DNA of 64,000 nt. Origin: FEN-299 sp963717945 (GTDB lineage Bacteria; Acidobacteriota; Vicinamibacteria; Vicinamibacterales; Fen-181). The stretch lies in assembly GCA_963717945.1 (NCBI GenBank), contig CAVQXT010000003.1, positions 1,364,001 to 1,428,000 on the forward strand, read 5' to 3'. The first letter of the stretch is position 1, and each line of letters opens with the position of its first letter. This document shows positions 34,079 through 42,860 of the stretch, piece by piece. Both the position numbers and the translations under genes were made by a program. The notes beneath the pieces were generated by a model. It was not told the DNA's origin. It saw only the letters and a list, made by a program, of their open reading frames with translations, and did no database searches.

Positions 34079-36943
34079 ATGAAACGACTCGCCAAGCTCC
34101 TCGTCCCCGCCCTCGTCGCGCTCAGCATCGGGCTCGCGGCCCAGACCAAGCCGCCCGCGACGTTTGCCGACTACGGAAAGTGGGAAACGCTCTCGCTGTG
34201 GGGCGGCCGCACGTTCTCCCCCGACGGGCGCTTTGCCGTCTACGCCATCAACCGTTCGAACAGGAACAACGACCTGGTTATCGCGACGCTCGCCGACGGG
34301 ACCACCAAGGTCGTGCCGTTCGGCGTGCAGCCGGCTTTCTCGGCAGACTCGAAATGGGTGGCCTACGCCATCGGCCAGTCGGAGGCCGACCAGGAGAAGC
34401 TCCGGAGCGAGCAGAAGCCGGTCCAGAACAAGATGGGTCTCGTGAATCTCGCCACCGGCGAGACGACGACGGTCGACGCGATCGAGTCGTTCACGTTCAG
34501 TCCTGACGGCGCGTACCTCGCGATCCGGCCGTACGGGCCGGAGGGGGCAGGCGGCGGCGGGGGCTCGGCGTCGGGCGGCGGCGCGCGCGGCGGGGCTCGC
34601 GGCGGCGACGCGTCGGCTGGGGCCGAGGACAGGCCGGGAACGGCGCTCGTCGTCCGGGACCTGGCGAGCGGCCGTGAAACGGCCTTCGGCAACGTCTCCC
34701 AGTTCGCCTGGCAGGACACCGAGCGGGGGCACCTGCTGGCGGTGACGATCAGCGCCGCCGGCAAGACCGGCAACGGCCTGCAGTTGTTCGACCCGGCGAC
34801 GGGCGTGCTGCGGGTGCTCGACTCGTCGCCGTCGATCTACTCGGGCCTCTCGTGGCGCCACGATGCCGCGGACCTCGCCGTCTTCCGCGCGAAGACCGAC
34901 GAGAAGAAGGACGGCCCCATCTACACGGTCCTGGCGTGGACCGGCCTCGGCGCTTCGGAACGCCAGCGGGTCTACGACCCCCTGGCAGACAAGACGTTCC
35001 CGGCCGGCATGAGAACCGTCTCCTTCCGCCGCCTGTCGTGGTCCGACGATGGGCGGATGCTGCTTCTGGGCGTCGCGAAGTGGGATGAGAAGCTGGAGCC
35101 GGCCTCTCGCGGCGGCCGCGGCGGGGCTGGCGCCGCGGCTGGCGCCGCGGGCGACCAGCCGTCCACCGTCGAGATCTGGAACGCCAAAGACATCATCGTG
35201 ATGCCGAAGCAGAAGATCGACGCGGCGTCGGACCGGCGCCGGAGCCTGCTCGCGGCGTGGAACCTGGACAGCGGCACGCTCGTCACGCTCGCCAAGGATC
35301 TCGCGAGCGAGCAGGTGACGCCGATCCGGAGGACGTCGGCCGGCTACGTCGCCGAGTGGTCGAAGTACGCGATGAACCGCACGATCGGCCGGCCGGCGGC
35401 GGACCTCTCGCTCGTCGATCTCGTGACGGGCGAACGCACGCCGCTCCGCGCGAACATCAACGACCGCTTCGTCCAGGCGGGACCCGCCGGCAAGTACCTG
35501 CTGTTCATCGAGGGCGACCAGTACTGGACGATCAACCTGGCGACGCGCGCGATCACGAACATCACCAGGGCCGTGCCGACCTCGTTCATCGACAAGGACT
35601 CCGACCAGACCAGCCCGCAGAAGCCGCCGTTCGGCGTCGCCGGGTGGACGAAGGACGACCGGGCGGTGCTGCTCAACGACAAGTACGACGTCTGGCTCGT
35701 GCCGAGCGACGGGTCCAGGGCCGAGCGGCTCACGAGCGGCGCCGCCGAGCAGGTTCGGCACCGCCTCGTCCGCCTGGATCCCGACGAAGAATCGGTCGAT
35801 CTCGGCAAGCCCGTCTACCTGAGCCTGTTCGGCGAGTGGACGAAGAAGTCGGGCTACGCGCGCCGCGACCCGACCGGCACGGTGACGCGCCTGGTCTGGC
35901 TCGACCGGAGCGTGACGATGCTGTCGAAGGCGAAGGGCGCGGACGTGTACGGCTACCTGGCGCAGGACTACGACACCCCGGTGGACCTCTATGTCGGCGC
36001 GGCCGACCTGAAGAACCCGAAGCAGGTGACCCGGACCGACGCGTTCCAGTCCGACTACGCGTGGGGCCGCAGCGAGCTGCTCGACTACCGGACGCCGACC
36101 GGGCGCCGCCTGCAGGCCTCGCTGCACTACCCGGCCGGCTACGAGGCCGGCCGGAAGTACCCGATGATCGTCTACAACTACGAGCTGCTGTCCCAGAACG
36201 TCCACCGCTACGTGGCGCCGTCGGACCGCGAGTACTACAACATCAGCGTCTTCACCAGCCACGGCTACTTCGTCCTCCAGCCCGACATCGTCTTCACGCC
36301 GAGGAAGCCGGGGCCGTCGGTCATCGAGTGCGTGACGGCCGGCGTCAGCAAGGTGATCCAGATGGGCGTCGTCGATCCGAAGCGCATCGGCGTCGTCGGC
36401 CACTCGATGGGCGGCTACAACACGAGCATCCTGGCGACGCGCACGAGCGGGATCTTCGCCGCGGCGGTCGCCGGCGCCCCGATGACCGACCTGGTCAGCT
36501 ACTACGGCGACCACCACTGGAGCTCGGGGATCGCCGAAACCGATCACATCGAGACGGGGCAGGAGCGGATGGTGGTGCCGGTCTACGAGGACCTCGCGGA
36601 CTACATCGAGAGCTCGGCCGTATTCAACGCGCACAACATGACCGTGCCGCTGCTGCTCGAGGTGGGGGACTCGGACGGCACGGTCGCGTGGCACCAGGGC
36701 ATCGAGCTCTACAACGTCGCCCGGCGCGCGCGGAAGAACGTCGTGATGCTCGCCTACATGGGAGAGGATCACGGCCTGCGGCAGAAGGCGAACCAGTCGG
36801 ACTACCAGCGCCGCATCCTCGCCTGGTTCGGCCACTATCTGAAGGGCGAGCCGGCCGAGCGCTGGATCACCGACGGCCAGTCGTTCCTCGATCGGGAGGC
36901 CGAGATCAAGCGCGAGGCGGCGAAGAAGGGCGCGGCGAAGTGA
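34079..36943 (+). CDS. Exported S9-family prolyl oligopeptidase-like serine peptidase
   Basis: A 954-residue exported peptidase. A signal peptide (1-21) is followed by a beta-propeller (about 30-660) with Asp-box-like SPDGR repeats and a C-terminal alpha/beta-hydrolase. The catalytic triad is S776 in GHSMGGY, D866 in GDSDGTV and H898 in EDHGLR. Two low-complexity Gly/Arg/Ala-rich inserts, near residues 157-180 and 342-356, interrupt the propeller. Likely an aminopeptidase or oligopeptidase working on peptides in the periplasm. The start at 34079 is set by an upstream AAAGG and the signal peptide. Confidence 0.92.
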   Translation: MKRLAKLLVPALVALSIGLAAQTKPPATFADYGKWETLSLWGGRTFSPDGRFAVYAINRSNRNNDLVIATLADGTTKVVPFGVQPAFSADSKWVAYAIGQSEADQEKLRSEQKPVQNKMGLVNLATGETTTVDAIESFTFSPDGAYLAIRPYGPEGAGGGGGSASGGGARGGARGGDASAGAEDRPGTALVVRDLASGRETAFGNVSQFAWQDTERGHLLAVTISAAGKTGNGLQLFDPATGVLRVLDSSPSIYSGLSWRHDAADLAVFRAKTDEKKDGPIYTVLAWTGLGASERQRVYDPLADKTFPAGMRTVSFRRLSWSDDGRMLLLGVAKWDEKLEPASRGGRGGAGAAAGAAGDQPSTVEIWNAKDIIVMPKQKIDAASDRRRSLLAAWNLDSGTLVTLAKDLASEQVTPIRRTSAGYVAEWSKYAMNRTIGRPAADLSLVDLVTGERTPLRANINDRFVQAGPAGKYLLFIEGDQYWTINLATRAITNITRAVPTSFIDKDSDQTSPQKPPFGVAGWTKDDRAVLLNDKYDVWLVPSDGSRAERLTSGAAEQVRHRLVRLDPDEESVDLGKPVYLSLFGEWTKKSGYARRDPTGTVTRLVWLDRSVTMLSKAKGADVYGYLAQDYDTPVDLYVGAADLKNPKQVTRTDAFQSDYAWGRSELLDYRTPTGRRLQASLHYPAGYEAGRKYPMIVYNYELLSQNVHRYVAPSDREYYNISVFTSHGYFVLQPDIVFTPRKPGPSVIECVTAGVSKVIQMGVVDPKRIGVVGHSMGGYNTSILATRTSGIFAAAVAGAPMTDLVSYYGDHHWSSGIAETDHIETGQERMVVPVYEDLADYIESSAVFNAHNMTVPLLLEVGDSDGTVAWHQGIELYNVARRARKNVVMLAYMGEDHGLRQKANQSDYQRRILAWFGHYLKGEPAERWITDGQSFLDREAEIKREAAKKGAAK

Positions 36944-37074
36944 CGCGGGACTGACGTGCGTGTGGCACGCCGTGCTTCAGCCGGGACTTGAGGATCCGGC
37001 CTGCGGCGTGTCACACTCCCCCCTGGCGTGCGGGCCGGCCGGCGGCCCGGCGCCTTATCCCGAGGACCGCATCC

Positions 37075-38139
37075 ATGAACACACAACTCACCGAACTGTT
37101 GGGCGACCGGGCGGCGTTCCTCCTCGACCACCGGTGCACGACCGTGTCGAAGGACCTGCTGCACCTGCCTGGCCCGGACTTCGTGGACCGGGTCGTGGCG
37201 CTCTCCGACCGGAACAACCGGGTGCTCGGCAACCTCCAGCGCCTGTTCTCGCACGGGCGGCTGGCCGGCACCGGCTACATGTCGATCCTGCCGGTGGACC
37301 AGGGGATCGAGCACTCCGGCGGCGCGAGCTTCGCGAAGAACCCGGTCTACTTCGACGGCGGGAACATCGTGAAGCTGGCGATCGAAGGCGGGTGCAACGC
37401 CGTCGCCTCCACGTTCGGGGTGCTCGGCAGCGTGTCGCGCCGCTACGCGCACAAGATCCCGTTCATCGTGAAGATCAACCACAACGAGCTGCTGACCTAC
37501 CCGAACAAGTTCGACCAGATCATGTTCGGCGAGGTGCAGCAGGCGGCCGAGATGGGCGCGGCGGCGGTGGGCGCGACGATCTACTTCGGGTCCGAGGAGA
37601 GCGGCCGGCAGATCGTCGAGGTCGCCCAGGCCTTCGCGATGGCGCACGAGATGGGGCTGGCGACGGTGCTCTGGTGCTACCTGCGCAACTCGGCGTTCAA
37701 GAAGGACAAGGACTACAGCGTGAGCGCGGACCTCACGGGCCAGGCCAACCACCTGGGCGTGACGATCCAGGCCGACATCATCAAGCAGAAGGCGCCCGAG
37801 AACAACGGCGGCTACAAGGCGCTCAACACGGGCGGGGTGAGCTACGGCAAGTACGACGAGCGGATCTACACGCAGCTGACCACCGACCACCCGATCGACC
37901 TGGCGCGTTACCAGGTCGTCAACTGCTACATGGGCCGCGCGGGGCTCATCAACTCCGGCGGCGCGTCGGGCAAGAACGACTTCGGCGACGCGGCCTTCAC
38001 CGCCGTCGTCAACAAGCGCGCCGGCGGCATGGGCCTCATCTCGGGCCGCAAGGCGTTCCAGCGCCCGATGGCGGACGGTGTGAAGCTGCTGAACATCATC
38101 CAGGACGTGTACCTGGATCCGTCGATCTCGGTGGCGTAG
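37075..38139 (+). CDS. fbaB: Class I fructose-bisphosphate aldolase
   Basis: Cleaves fructose 1,6-bisphosphate to dihydroxyacetone phosphate and glyceraldehyde 3-phosphate through a lysine Schiff base. The 354-residue protein follows E. coli FbaB throughout: YMSILPVDQGIEHSGGASFA, RRYAHKIPFIVKINHNE, GATIYFGSEES and CYMGRAGLINSGGASG are all present, as is the C-terminal GMGLISGRKAF. The start is the ATG at 37075. Together with the 6-phosphofructokinase at 58997-61246 it covers consecutive glycolytic steps. A short bipartite hairpin repeat follows directly. Confidence 0.96.
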   Translation: MNTQLTELLGDRAAFLLDHRCTTVSKDLLHLPGPDFVDRVVALSDRNNRVLGNLQRLFSHGRLAGTGYMSILPVDQGIEHSGGASFAKNPVYFDGGNIVKLAIEGGCNAVASTFGVLGSVSRRYAHKIPFIVKINHNELLTYPNKFDQIMFGEVQQAAEMGAAAVGATIYFGSEESGRQIVEVAQAFAMAHEMGLATVLWCYLRNSAFKKDKDYSVSADLTGQANHLGVTIQADIIKQKAPENNGGYKALNTGGVSYGKYDERIYTQLTTDHPIDLARYQVVNCYMGRAGLINSGGASGKNDFGDAAFTAVVNKRAGGMGLISGRKAFQRPMADGVKLLNIIQDVYLDPSISVA

Positions 38140-38140
38140 G

Positions 38141-38196
38141 CGGCGGGTCTGAAGGCCCGCCCTACACGTGGTCCTGTTGTAGGCCGGCCCGAAGCC
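38141..38196. repeat. Variant bipartite hairpin repeat
   Basis: The hairpin GGCGGGTCTGAAGGCCCGCC is followed by CTACA...TGTAG and a GC-rich half-site, the same architecture as REP-A (hairpin, short inverted pair, hairpin) but with different sequences. It fills the gap between the aldolase and the SecA-like gene and leaves the latter without a clear ribosome site. Confidence 0.6.
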
Positions 38197-38199
38197 CAT

Positions 38200-40629
38200 A
38201 TGAAGCATCCTCAGATGGGGGAGGGCCTCCACCGGCTTCTCTCCCGGCTGCGCGGCCTGCCGATCGAATACGACCTCGGCGCCTACCGGCGCGCGCTCGG
38301 CCGGGTCGAGGCGATTGGCGTCGCCGGGATGCCGGACTCCACCATCGCGGAAGAAGCCCGGCGGCTGCGCCGGCGGGCGCAGGATGGCGAGCCGCTCGAC
38401 GACCTGCTGCCCGCCGCCTTCGCGCTCGCGCGCGAGGCGTGCGAGCGGCGTCTCGGCCTCCGGCCGTTCGACGTGCAGGTGATGGCGGCGGCCGCCCTTC
38501 ACGAGGGCCGGCTGGCGCAGATGGCCACCGGCGAAGGCAAGACGCTGGTGGCCGTGCTCCCCGCCGCGCTCAACGCGCTGACCGGGCGGGGGGTGCACGT
38601 GTTGACGGCGAACGACTACCTGGCGCGCCGCGACGCCGCGTGGATGGGCCCCGTCTACGGGCAGCTCGGCCTGTCGGCCGCGGCGATTTCGCAGGGGATG
38701 GGCCGCGACGAGCGGCGCGCCGCCTACGCCGCCGACGTCACCTACGTGACGGCCAAGGAGGCCGGGTTCGACTTCCTCCGGGACCAGACGATGACCGACC
38801 CGGCCGACGTGGTGCAGCGGCCGTTCCAGTACGTCATCGTGGACGAAGCCGACTTCATCCTGATCGACGAAGCCAGGGTGCCCCTGGTCATTGCCGGCGC
38901 GGCGCCGTCACCACCCTTGCCCCACGAGGTCCTGGCAGCGGCCGTCCGGCAGCTCCGGGCCGGAGCCGACTTCCTCGTCGACGAGAACGCGCGAAACGTC
39001 GCCCTGACCGACGCCGGCTTCCGGCGCGCGCAGCAACTGCTGGGCTCGAAGCCGCTCCACCTGCCCGACCAGCAGACGCTGCTCGCGGGCATCCACGTGG
39101 CCCTCCACGCCCTGGTGCTCCTGCACCGGGACCGCGACTACATCGTCCGCCGGGGCCGGATCGAACTGGTGGACGAGTTCACCGGCCGCGTGGCCGACAA
39201 CCGGCGATGGCCTCACGGCATCCAGCCGGCGATCGAGGCGAAGGAAGGGCTGGAGGTGCAGCCGGAAGGAAAGGTCCTCGGGTCGATTCCCGTCCAGCAC
39301 TTCGTGCGGCTCTGGCCGAAGATCTCGGGCATGACGGCGACGGCCGAGCCGTCGGCCGTCGAACTGCAGGAGTTCTACGGGCTGACGACCGTGGTGTTCC
39401 CGACCCACCGGCCCTGCATCCGCGTGGACGAGCCCGACGTGGTCTTCACGCACCGCGCGGCGAAGACGGCCGCGCTCATCGAGGAGATCGCCCGGGTGCA
39501 GCGCGCGGGACGCCCCGTCCTGGTCGGGACGTCGAGCGTGGCCGAGTCCGAGGGACTGGCGGCGGCGCTCCGGGAGCGCCGCGTGAAGTGCCGGGTGCTC
39601 AACGCGCGGCACGACGCGCGCGAGGCCCTGATCGTGTCGCGTGCTGGCATCCCGGGCGCCGTGACGATCTCGACGAACATGGCCGGCCGGGGCACCGACA
39701 TCGTGCTGGGCGGGGGCGACCCGGCGGCGCGCGAACGAGTGTCGGCGCTCGGCGGGCTGTACGTGATTGGCACGAACCGCCACGAAAGCCGGCGCGTCGA
39801 CGACCAGCTGCGCGGCCGCGCGGGCCGGCAGGGCGACCCCGGGAGCTCGCGGTTCTTCGTGAGCCTCGAAGACGATCTCGTCACCCGCTACGGCGTGCTG
39901 GACCTGGTGCCCGCCGGTCATCGGCCGTCGAGGCAGGAAGGCCCGGTCCAGGATCCGGCCGTCAGGCAGGCGCTCAACCGCGCCCAGCGGGTCATCGAAG
40001 GCGCGAACTTCGACATCCGGCGGACGCTGTGGCGGTACTCGTCGATGGTCGAGCAGCAGCGGCAGATGTTGTGCGAGCAGCGCGACGCCCTGTTGAAAGA
40101 CGACGAGCCGACGTCGATCTGCGCCGAGGACGCGCCCGAGCACCACGCGGCGCTCGTTCGCGGGGTCGGCGCCGAGCACCTTCGCCAGACCGAGAGGCGC
40201 CTGGCGCTAATCCTGCTCGACCGGCGGTGGAGCGACCACCTCGCGCTCATCGACGACATCCGCGAGGGGATCCACCTTCAGCGTTACGGGGGTCGCCTGC
40301 CGCTCACCGAGTTCCAGCGCCAGATCATCGACGCTTACGCGGCAATGATGGAGGGGCTGCGCGACGAGCTGGCGGCCACCTTTCTCCTCCTGCGGGCCGA
40401 GGACGGCCGCATCGACCTCGACCGGGCCGGCATTCGCGGCCCGACCTCCACCTGGACTTACCTGGTCAACGACAACCCGCTGCCGTCGTTCACCCTCCAG
40501 CTGATCGCCAGCGGTAACGCCGCAGTCGCGTTCGCAACGGCCGCGCTGGCGGTGGCGTACCTCCCGTTGACCGCCGTCGCGCTGGCGACGATGTTCGTCC
40601 GGCGTCACCTGGCGCGGTTGCGCCGCTGA
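38200..40629 (+). CDS. SecA-like preprotein translocase ATPase with C-terminal membrane anchor
   Basis: An 809-residue SecA homologue. The DEAD motor is complete: Walker A GEGKT at 111-115, the Walker B DEAD motif from D215 (VDEADFILIDEA), the preprotein-crosslinking region after it, the MTATAEPSAVE segment (MTGTA in SecA), TNMAGRGTDIVLGGG, and RRVDDQLRGRAGRQGDPG. The helical scaffold and wing follow. The standard SecA linker and zinc-binding tail are absent. Instead the last 45 residues are strongly hydrophobic (about 772-800, ASGNAAVAFATAALAVAYLP) and end in basic residues, a likely membrane anchor. This suggests an accessory, permanently membrane-bound SecA2-type ATPase. No SecY or substrate gene is adjacent. 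The ATG at 38200 follows a repeat and has no good ribosome site. Confidence 0.88.
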   Translation: MKHPQMGEGLHRLLSRLRGLPIEYDLGAYRRALGRVEAIGVAGMPDSTIAEEARRLRRRAQDGEPLDDLLPAAFALAREACERRLGLRPFDVQVMAAAALHEGRLAQMATGEGKTLVAVLPAALNALTGRGVHVLTANDYLARRDAAWMGPVYGQLGLSAAAISQGMGRDERRAAYAADVTYVTAKEAGFDFLRDQTMTDPADVVQRPFQYVIVDEADFILIDEARVPLVIAGAAPSPPLPHEVLAAAVRQLRAGADFLVDENARNVALTDAGFRRAQQLLGSKPLHLPDQQTLLAGIHVALHALVLLHRDRDYIVRRGRIELVDEFTGRVADNRRWPHGIQPAIEAKEGLEVQPEGKVLGSIPVQHFVRLWPKISGMTATAEPSAVELQEFYGLTTVVFPTHRPCIRVDEPDVVFTHRAAKTAALIEEIARVQRAGRPVLVGTSSVAESEGLAAALRERRVKCRVLNARHDAREALIVSRAGIPGAVTISTNMAGRGTDIVLGGGDPAARERVSALGGLYVIGTNRHESRRVDDQLRGRAGRQGDPGSSRFFVSLEDDLVTRYGVLDLVPAGHRPSRQEGPVQDPAVRQALNRAQRVIEGANFDIRRTLWRYSSMVEQQRQMLCEQRDALLKDDEPTSICAEDAPEHHAALVRGVGAEHLRQTERRLALILLDRRWSDHLALIDDIREGIHLQRYGGRLPLTEFQRQIIDAYAAMMEGLRDELAATFLLLRAEDGRIDLDRAGIRGPTSTWTYLVNDNPLPSFTLQLIASGNAAVAFATAALAVAYLPLTAVALATMFVRRHLARLRR

Positions 40630-40655
40630 CAGATCTCCCGGACGTCAGCAGTCGG

Positions 40656-40675
40656 AGCAGGGCTCCAGCCCTGCT
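40656..40675. terminator. Hairpin after the SecA-like gene
   Basis: AGCAGGGCT-CC-AGCCCTGCT is a perfect 9-bp stem with a 2-nt loop, 27 nt after the stop. It lacks a U-tract. Its core equals the second hairpin of REP-A, so it may be a solitary half-element used as a terminator. Confidence 0.45.
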
Positions 40676-40692
40676 GTCCCAGCCATGAAATT

Positions 40693-40721
40693 GTCACGGT
40701 TTTGCCACGGCTCGGTCACGA
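40693..40721 (+). promoter_or_regulatory. Three 11-bp-phased direct repeats upstream of a secreted protein
   Basis: GTCACGG-tttt-GCCACGG-ctcg-GTCACGA: a 7-bp motif repeated three times at exactly 11-bp spacing with 4-bp spacers, about 60 bp before the start codon at 40780. This is the architecture of OmpR/PhoB-family response-regulator boxes. The repeats are seen directly; the binding regulator is inference. Confidence 0.5.
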
Positions 40722-40779
40722 CGCTAGTAGTCCTATTTGCAGGGTGAGCGAGAAATGCTCCGAACTGACGAGGTGAGAT

Positions 40780-41193
40780 ATGCGTAGATTCCAGCTTGCA
40801 GCGGTCGTGGCGTTCGGTGCGGTTCTATTTGCCGGTGCCCAACTGGCTCGCGCGCAGAGCCTGGATGCGGTACAGACCACCGTGGCGTTCCCCTTCATGG
40901 TGGGGAGGGTGTTGCTGCCCGCCGGCACTTACGAGGTCGTCCCGAACGACATGGAGCCCGGCGTCCTCGAGCTCAGAAGTGTTCGCGGGGGGATGTCGGC
41001 CTTCGCGACGGTGATGGCCGCCGACACGACCTCGCGCAGGGGCGACCTGCAGTTCCAGTTCGTGAACGTCGGTGGCCGCTACTACCTGACCAAGATCGAT
41101 GACGGCACCGGCGACGTGACCGACGTGTCGGTGCCGGAGCCCGTGCTGCGCGCCATCCACGAGGTGGAAGCCGCATCGAAGATCCAGAAGTAG
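40780..41193 (+). CDS. Small secreted protein of unknown function
   Basis: A 137-residue exported protein with a signal peptide ending AQLARAQS (about residue 27). The mature part looks all-beta: it has TTVAFPFMVGRVLLPAGTYE and a later LQFQFVNVGGRYYLTKI strand pair, a pattern shared by small secreted acidobacterial proteins I have seen but cannot name. There are no cysteines and no catalytic motif. GAGGTGAG lies just before the ATG. The upstream region carries three phased direct repeats, so it may be under two-component control. Confidence 0.75.
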   Translation: MRRFQLAAVVAFGAVLFAGAQLARAQSLDAVQTTVAFPFMVGRVLLPAGTYEVVPNDMEPGVLELRSVRGGMSAFATVMAADTTSRRGDLQFQFVNVGGRYYLTKIDDGTGDVTDVSVPEPVLRAIHEVEAASKIQK

Positions 41194-41260
41194 CCCGCGG
41201 TCCCCGGCCGGGCGGGCTGGCGCGCGCGCGCCGGCCGCCCGCCGCGGCCCGGGCGGCCCG

Positions 41261-42820
41261 TCAGCGGGCCGTGCCCGACGCCGACCTGATGAACGACGAC
41301 ACGTCCTGCTTGAGCGCCTTGTGGGCCGAGGGCCGGATGTACATCATGTGGCCCCCCTCGTAGTACCCGAACGACACGCGGTCGGTGATCTGGCGCTCGT
41401 AGGCCAGGTGGGAGAAGTTGAACTCCGCGCCGCCGACGTAGGTGGCCATGTCGTAGTAGCCGCACACCACGAACACCTTCAGGAACGGGTTCTTCGCCAT
41501 CGACTGCCGCAGCGCGTCGGTCTTGTCCATGTAGCCGTTCTGCACGTAGGTCCACGGCCGGACGTTCCCTGACGAGGGGTAGTGCAGGTCGGACTCCCAC
41601 TTGAGATCGGTCTTCACGTAGTCCTCGAACATCGCCGTGTAGGCGCCCTGGAGCGCCGTGTTCGACGGGTCGAACTCCTGCCGCTCGCCGGCGGCATCCG
41701 CGTCAACGGCCGTGTAGCGGCCGTCGAGGCGCCCGACCACCAGACGCCGGTCCCGCAGCAGCTCCTTGCGGAAGCGGCCCGAGTCGACGCGCAGGTTGGC
41801 GTTCGAAATGAACGTCGGCGAGAGGCCCGAGTAGCGCGCGACCTTGTCCGCCATCGCCCGCCGCTCGGCGTCGGTCAGCGCGTTGCCGCGCGTCAGCGCC
41901 GCCATGTACTCCCCGAACGCAAACGCCCGCGCCTCGGCCACCACCTGCTTGAGCGGCTTCTGCTGCAGGTCCGCCGGCAGCTTCTTGTGATACCAGGCCG
42001 TGGCGGCGAACGTCTCGATCTGCACCGCATAAGCGATGTCGTTGTCGGGCGCCGGGGAGAGCGTCTGGTAGGTGAGGAGCGAGGACACCAGGACGATGCC
42101 GTTGAGCTCGATCCCGTGGCGCGACTGCAACTCCTGCGAGAGGCCGGCCGACCGGATCGTCCCGTAGCTCTCGCCGATGAGGAACTTCGGCGACGGCCAC
42201 CGGTTGCACGCGCTCAGGTACCCCGAGATGAACTCGCCGAACGCCCGGAGATCCCCCTCCTGGTCGTGGAACTGCTGGTTGTTCACCCCGGCGACCACGC
42301 GGCTGTATCCGGTGTCGATGGCGTCGACGAAGACGAGATCGGTCACGTCGAGCAGCGTGTCCTCGTTGTCCACCAGCTGGTAGGGCGGCGCCGGCTGGAA
42401 CCCGTCTTCCCCCATCTGGACGTGGCGCGGCGCGAACGACCCCATGTGCAGCCAGACCGAGGCCGACCCGGGCCCGCCGTTGTAGAGGAACGCGATCGGG
42501 CGCGTCCTTCGATCCTCGCCATCCTTGGTGTAGGCGACGTAGAACATCTGCGCCGCCACCTTCCCGTCGTCGAGGCGGATGGGGAGCGTGCCGGCCGTGG
42601 CCGTGTACTTGATGTCCCGGCCGTCGAGCCGGATGACGTGCGAGGTCTGCGACGGAGGCGCGGCCTTTTCGGGCGCCACCTCGTGGCGGGCCTGGCCGCC
42701 GGCCTCGGCCGCCGGCATCGGCGGCTGGGTCTGCTGGGCGGGCCGGGCCTGGGCGTGCGCCGACCCGGCCGACAGGGCGGCGATGCAGATGACCGACGCC
42801 GCAATGGTGCGTATGGACAT
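41261..42820 (-). CDS. Exported S10-family serine carboxypeptidase
   Basis: A 519-residue exported serine carboxypeptidase-like enzyme. A signal peptide (1-23) is followed by an alpha/beta-hydrolase with the nucleophile in LIGESYGTIR, the aspartate in CGYYDMATYV and the histidine in YEGGHMMYIR. The oxyanion segment FLYNGGPGSASVWLHMG is the classic S10 signature. GAGGAGA lies about 8 nt upstream of the ATG. It is 40 bp downstream of the propeller-cyclophilin gene and probably co-transcribed with it. Likely releases C-terminal amino acids from periplasmic peptides. Confidence 0.93.
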   Translation of the reverse strand: MSIRTIAASVICIAALSAGSAHAQARPAQQTQPPMPAAEAGGQARHEVAPEKAAPPSQTSHVIRLDGRDIKYTATAGTLPIRLDDGKVAAQMFYVAYTKDGEDRRTRPIAFLYNGGPGSASVWLHMGSFAPRHVQMGEDGFQPAPPYQLVDNEDTLLDVTDLVFVDAIDTGYSRVVAGVNNQQFHDQEGDLRAFGEFISGYLSACNRWPSPKFLIGESYGTIRSAGLSQELQSRHGIELNGIVLVSSLLTYQTLSPAPDNDIAYAVQIETFAATAWYHKKLPADLQQKPLKQVVAEARAFAFGEYMAALTRGNALTDAERRAMADKVARYSGLSPTFISNANLRVDSGRFRKELLRDRRLVVGRLDGRYTAVDADAAGERQEFDPSNTALQGAYTAMFEDYVKTDLKWESDLHYPSSGNVRPWTYVQNGYMDKTDALRQSMAKNPFLKVFVVCGYYDMATYVGGAEFNFSHLAYERQITDRVSFGYYEGGHMMYIRPSAHKALKQDVSSFIRSASGTAR

Positions 42821-42860
42821 GCTGGGTCTCCTCGTCGTCAGCGACGCTGTCGGCGCCGCG

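Noticed and set aside
33785..36835. A long minus-strand frame over the S9 peptidase
   Set aside because: The S9 frame has signal peptide, propeller repeats and a full catalytic triad; the antisense frame has none.
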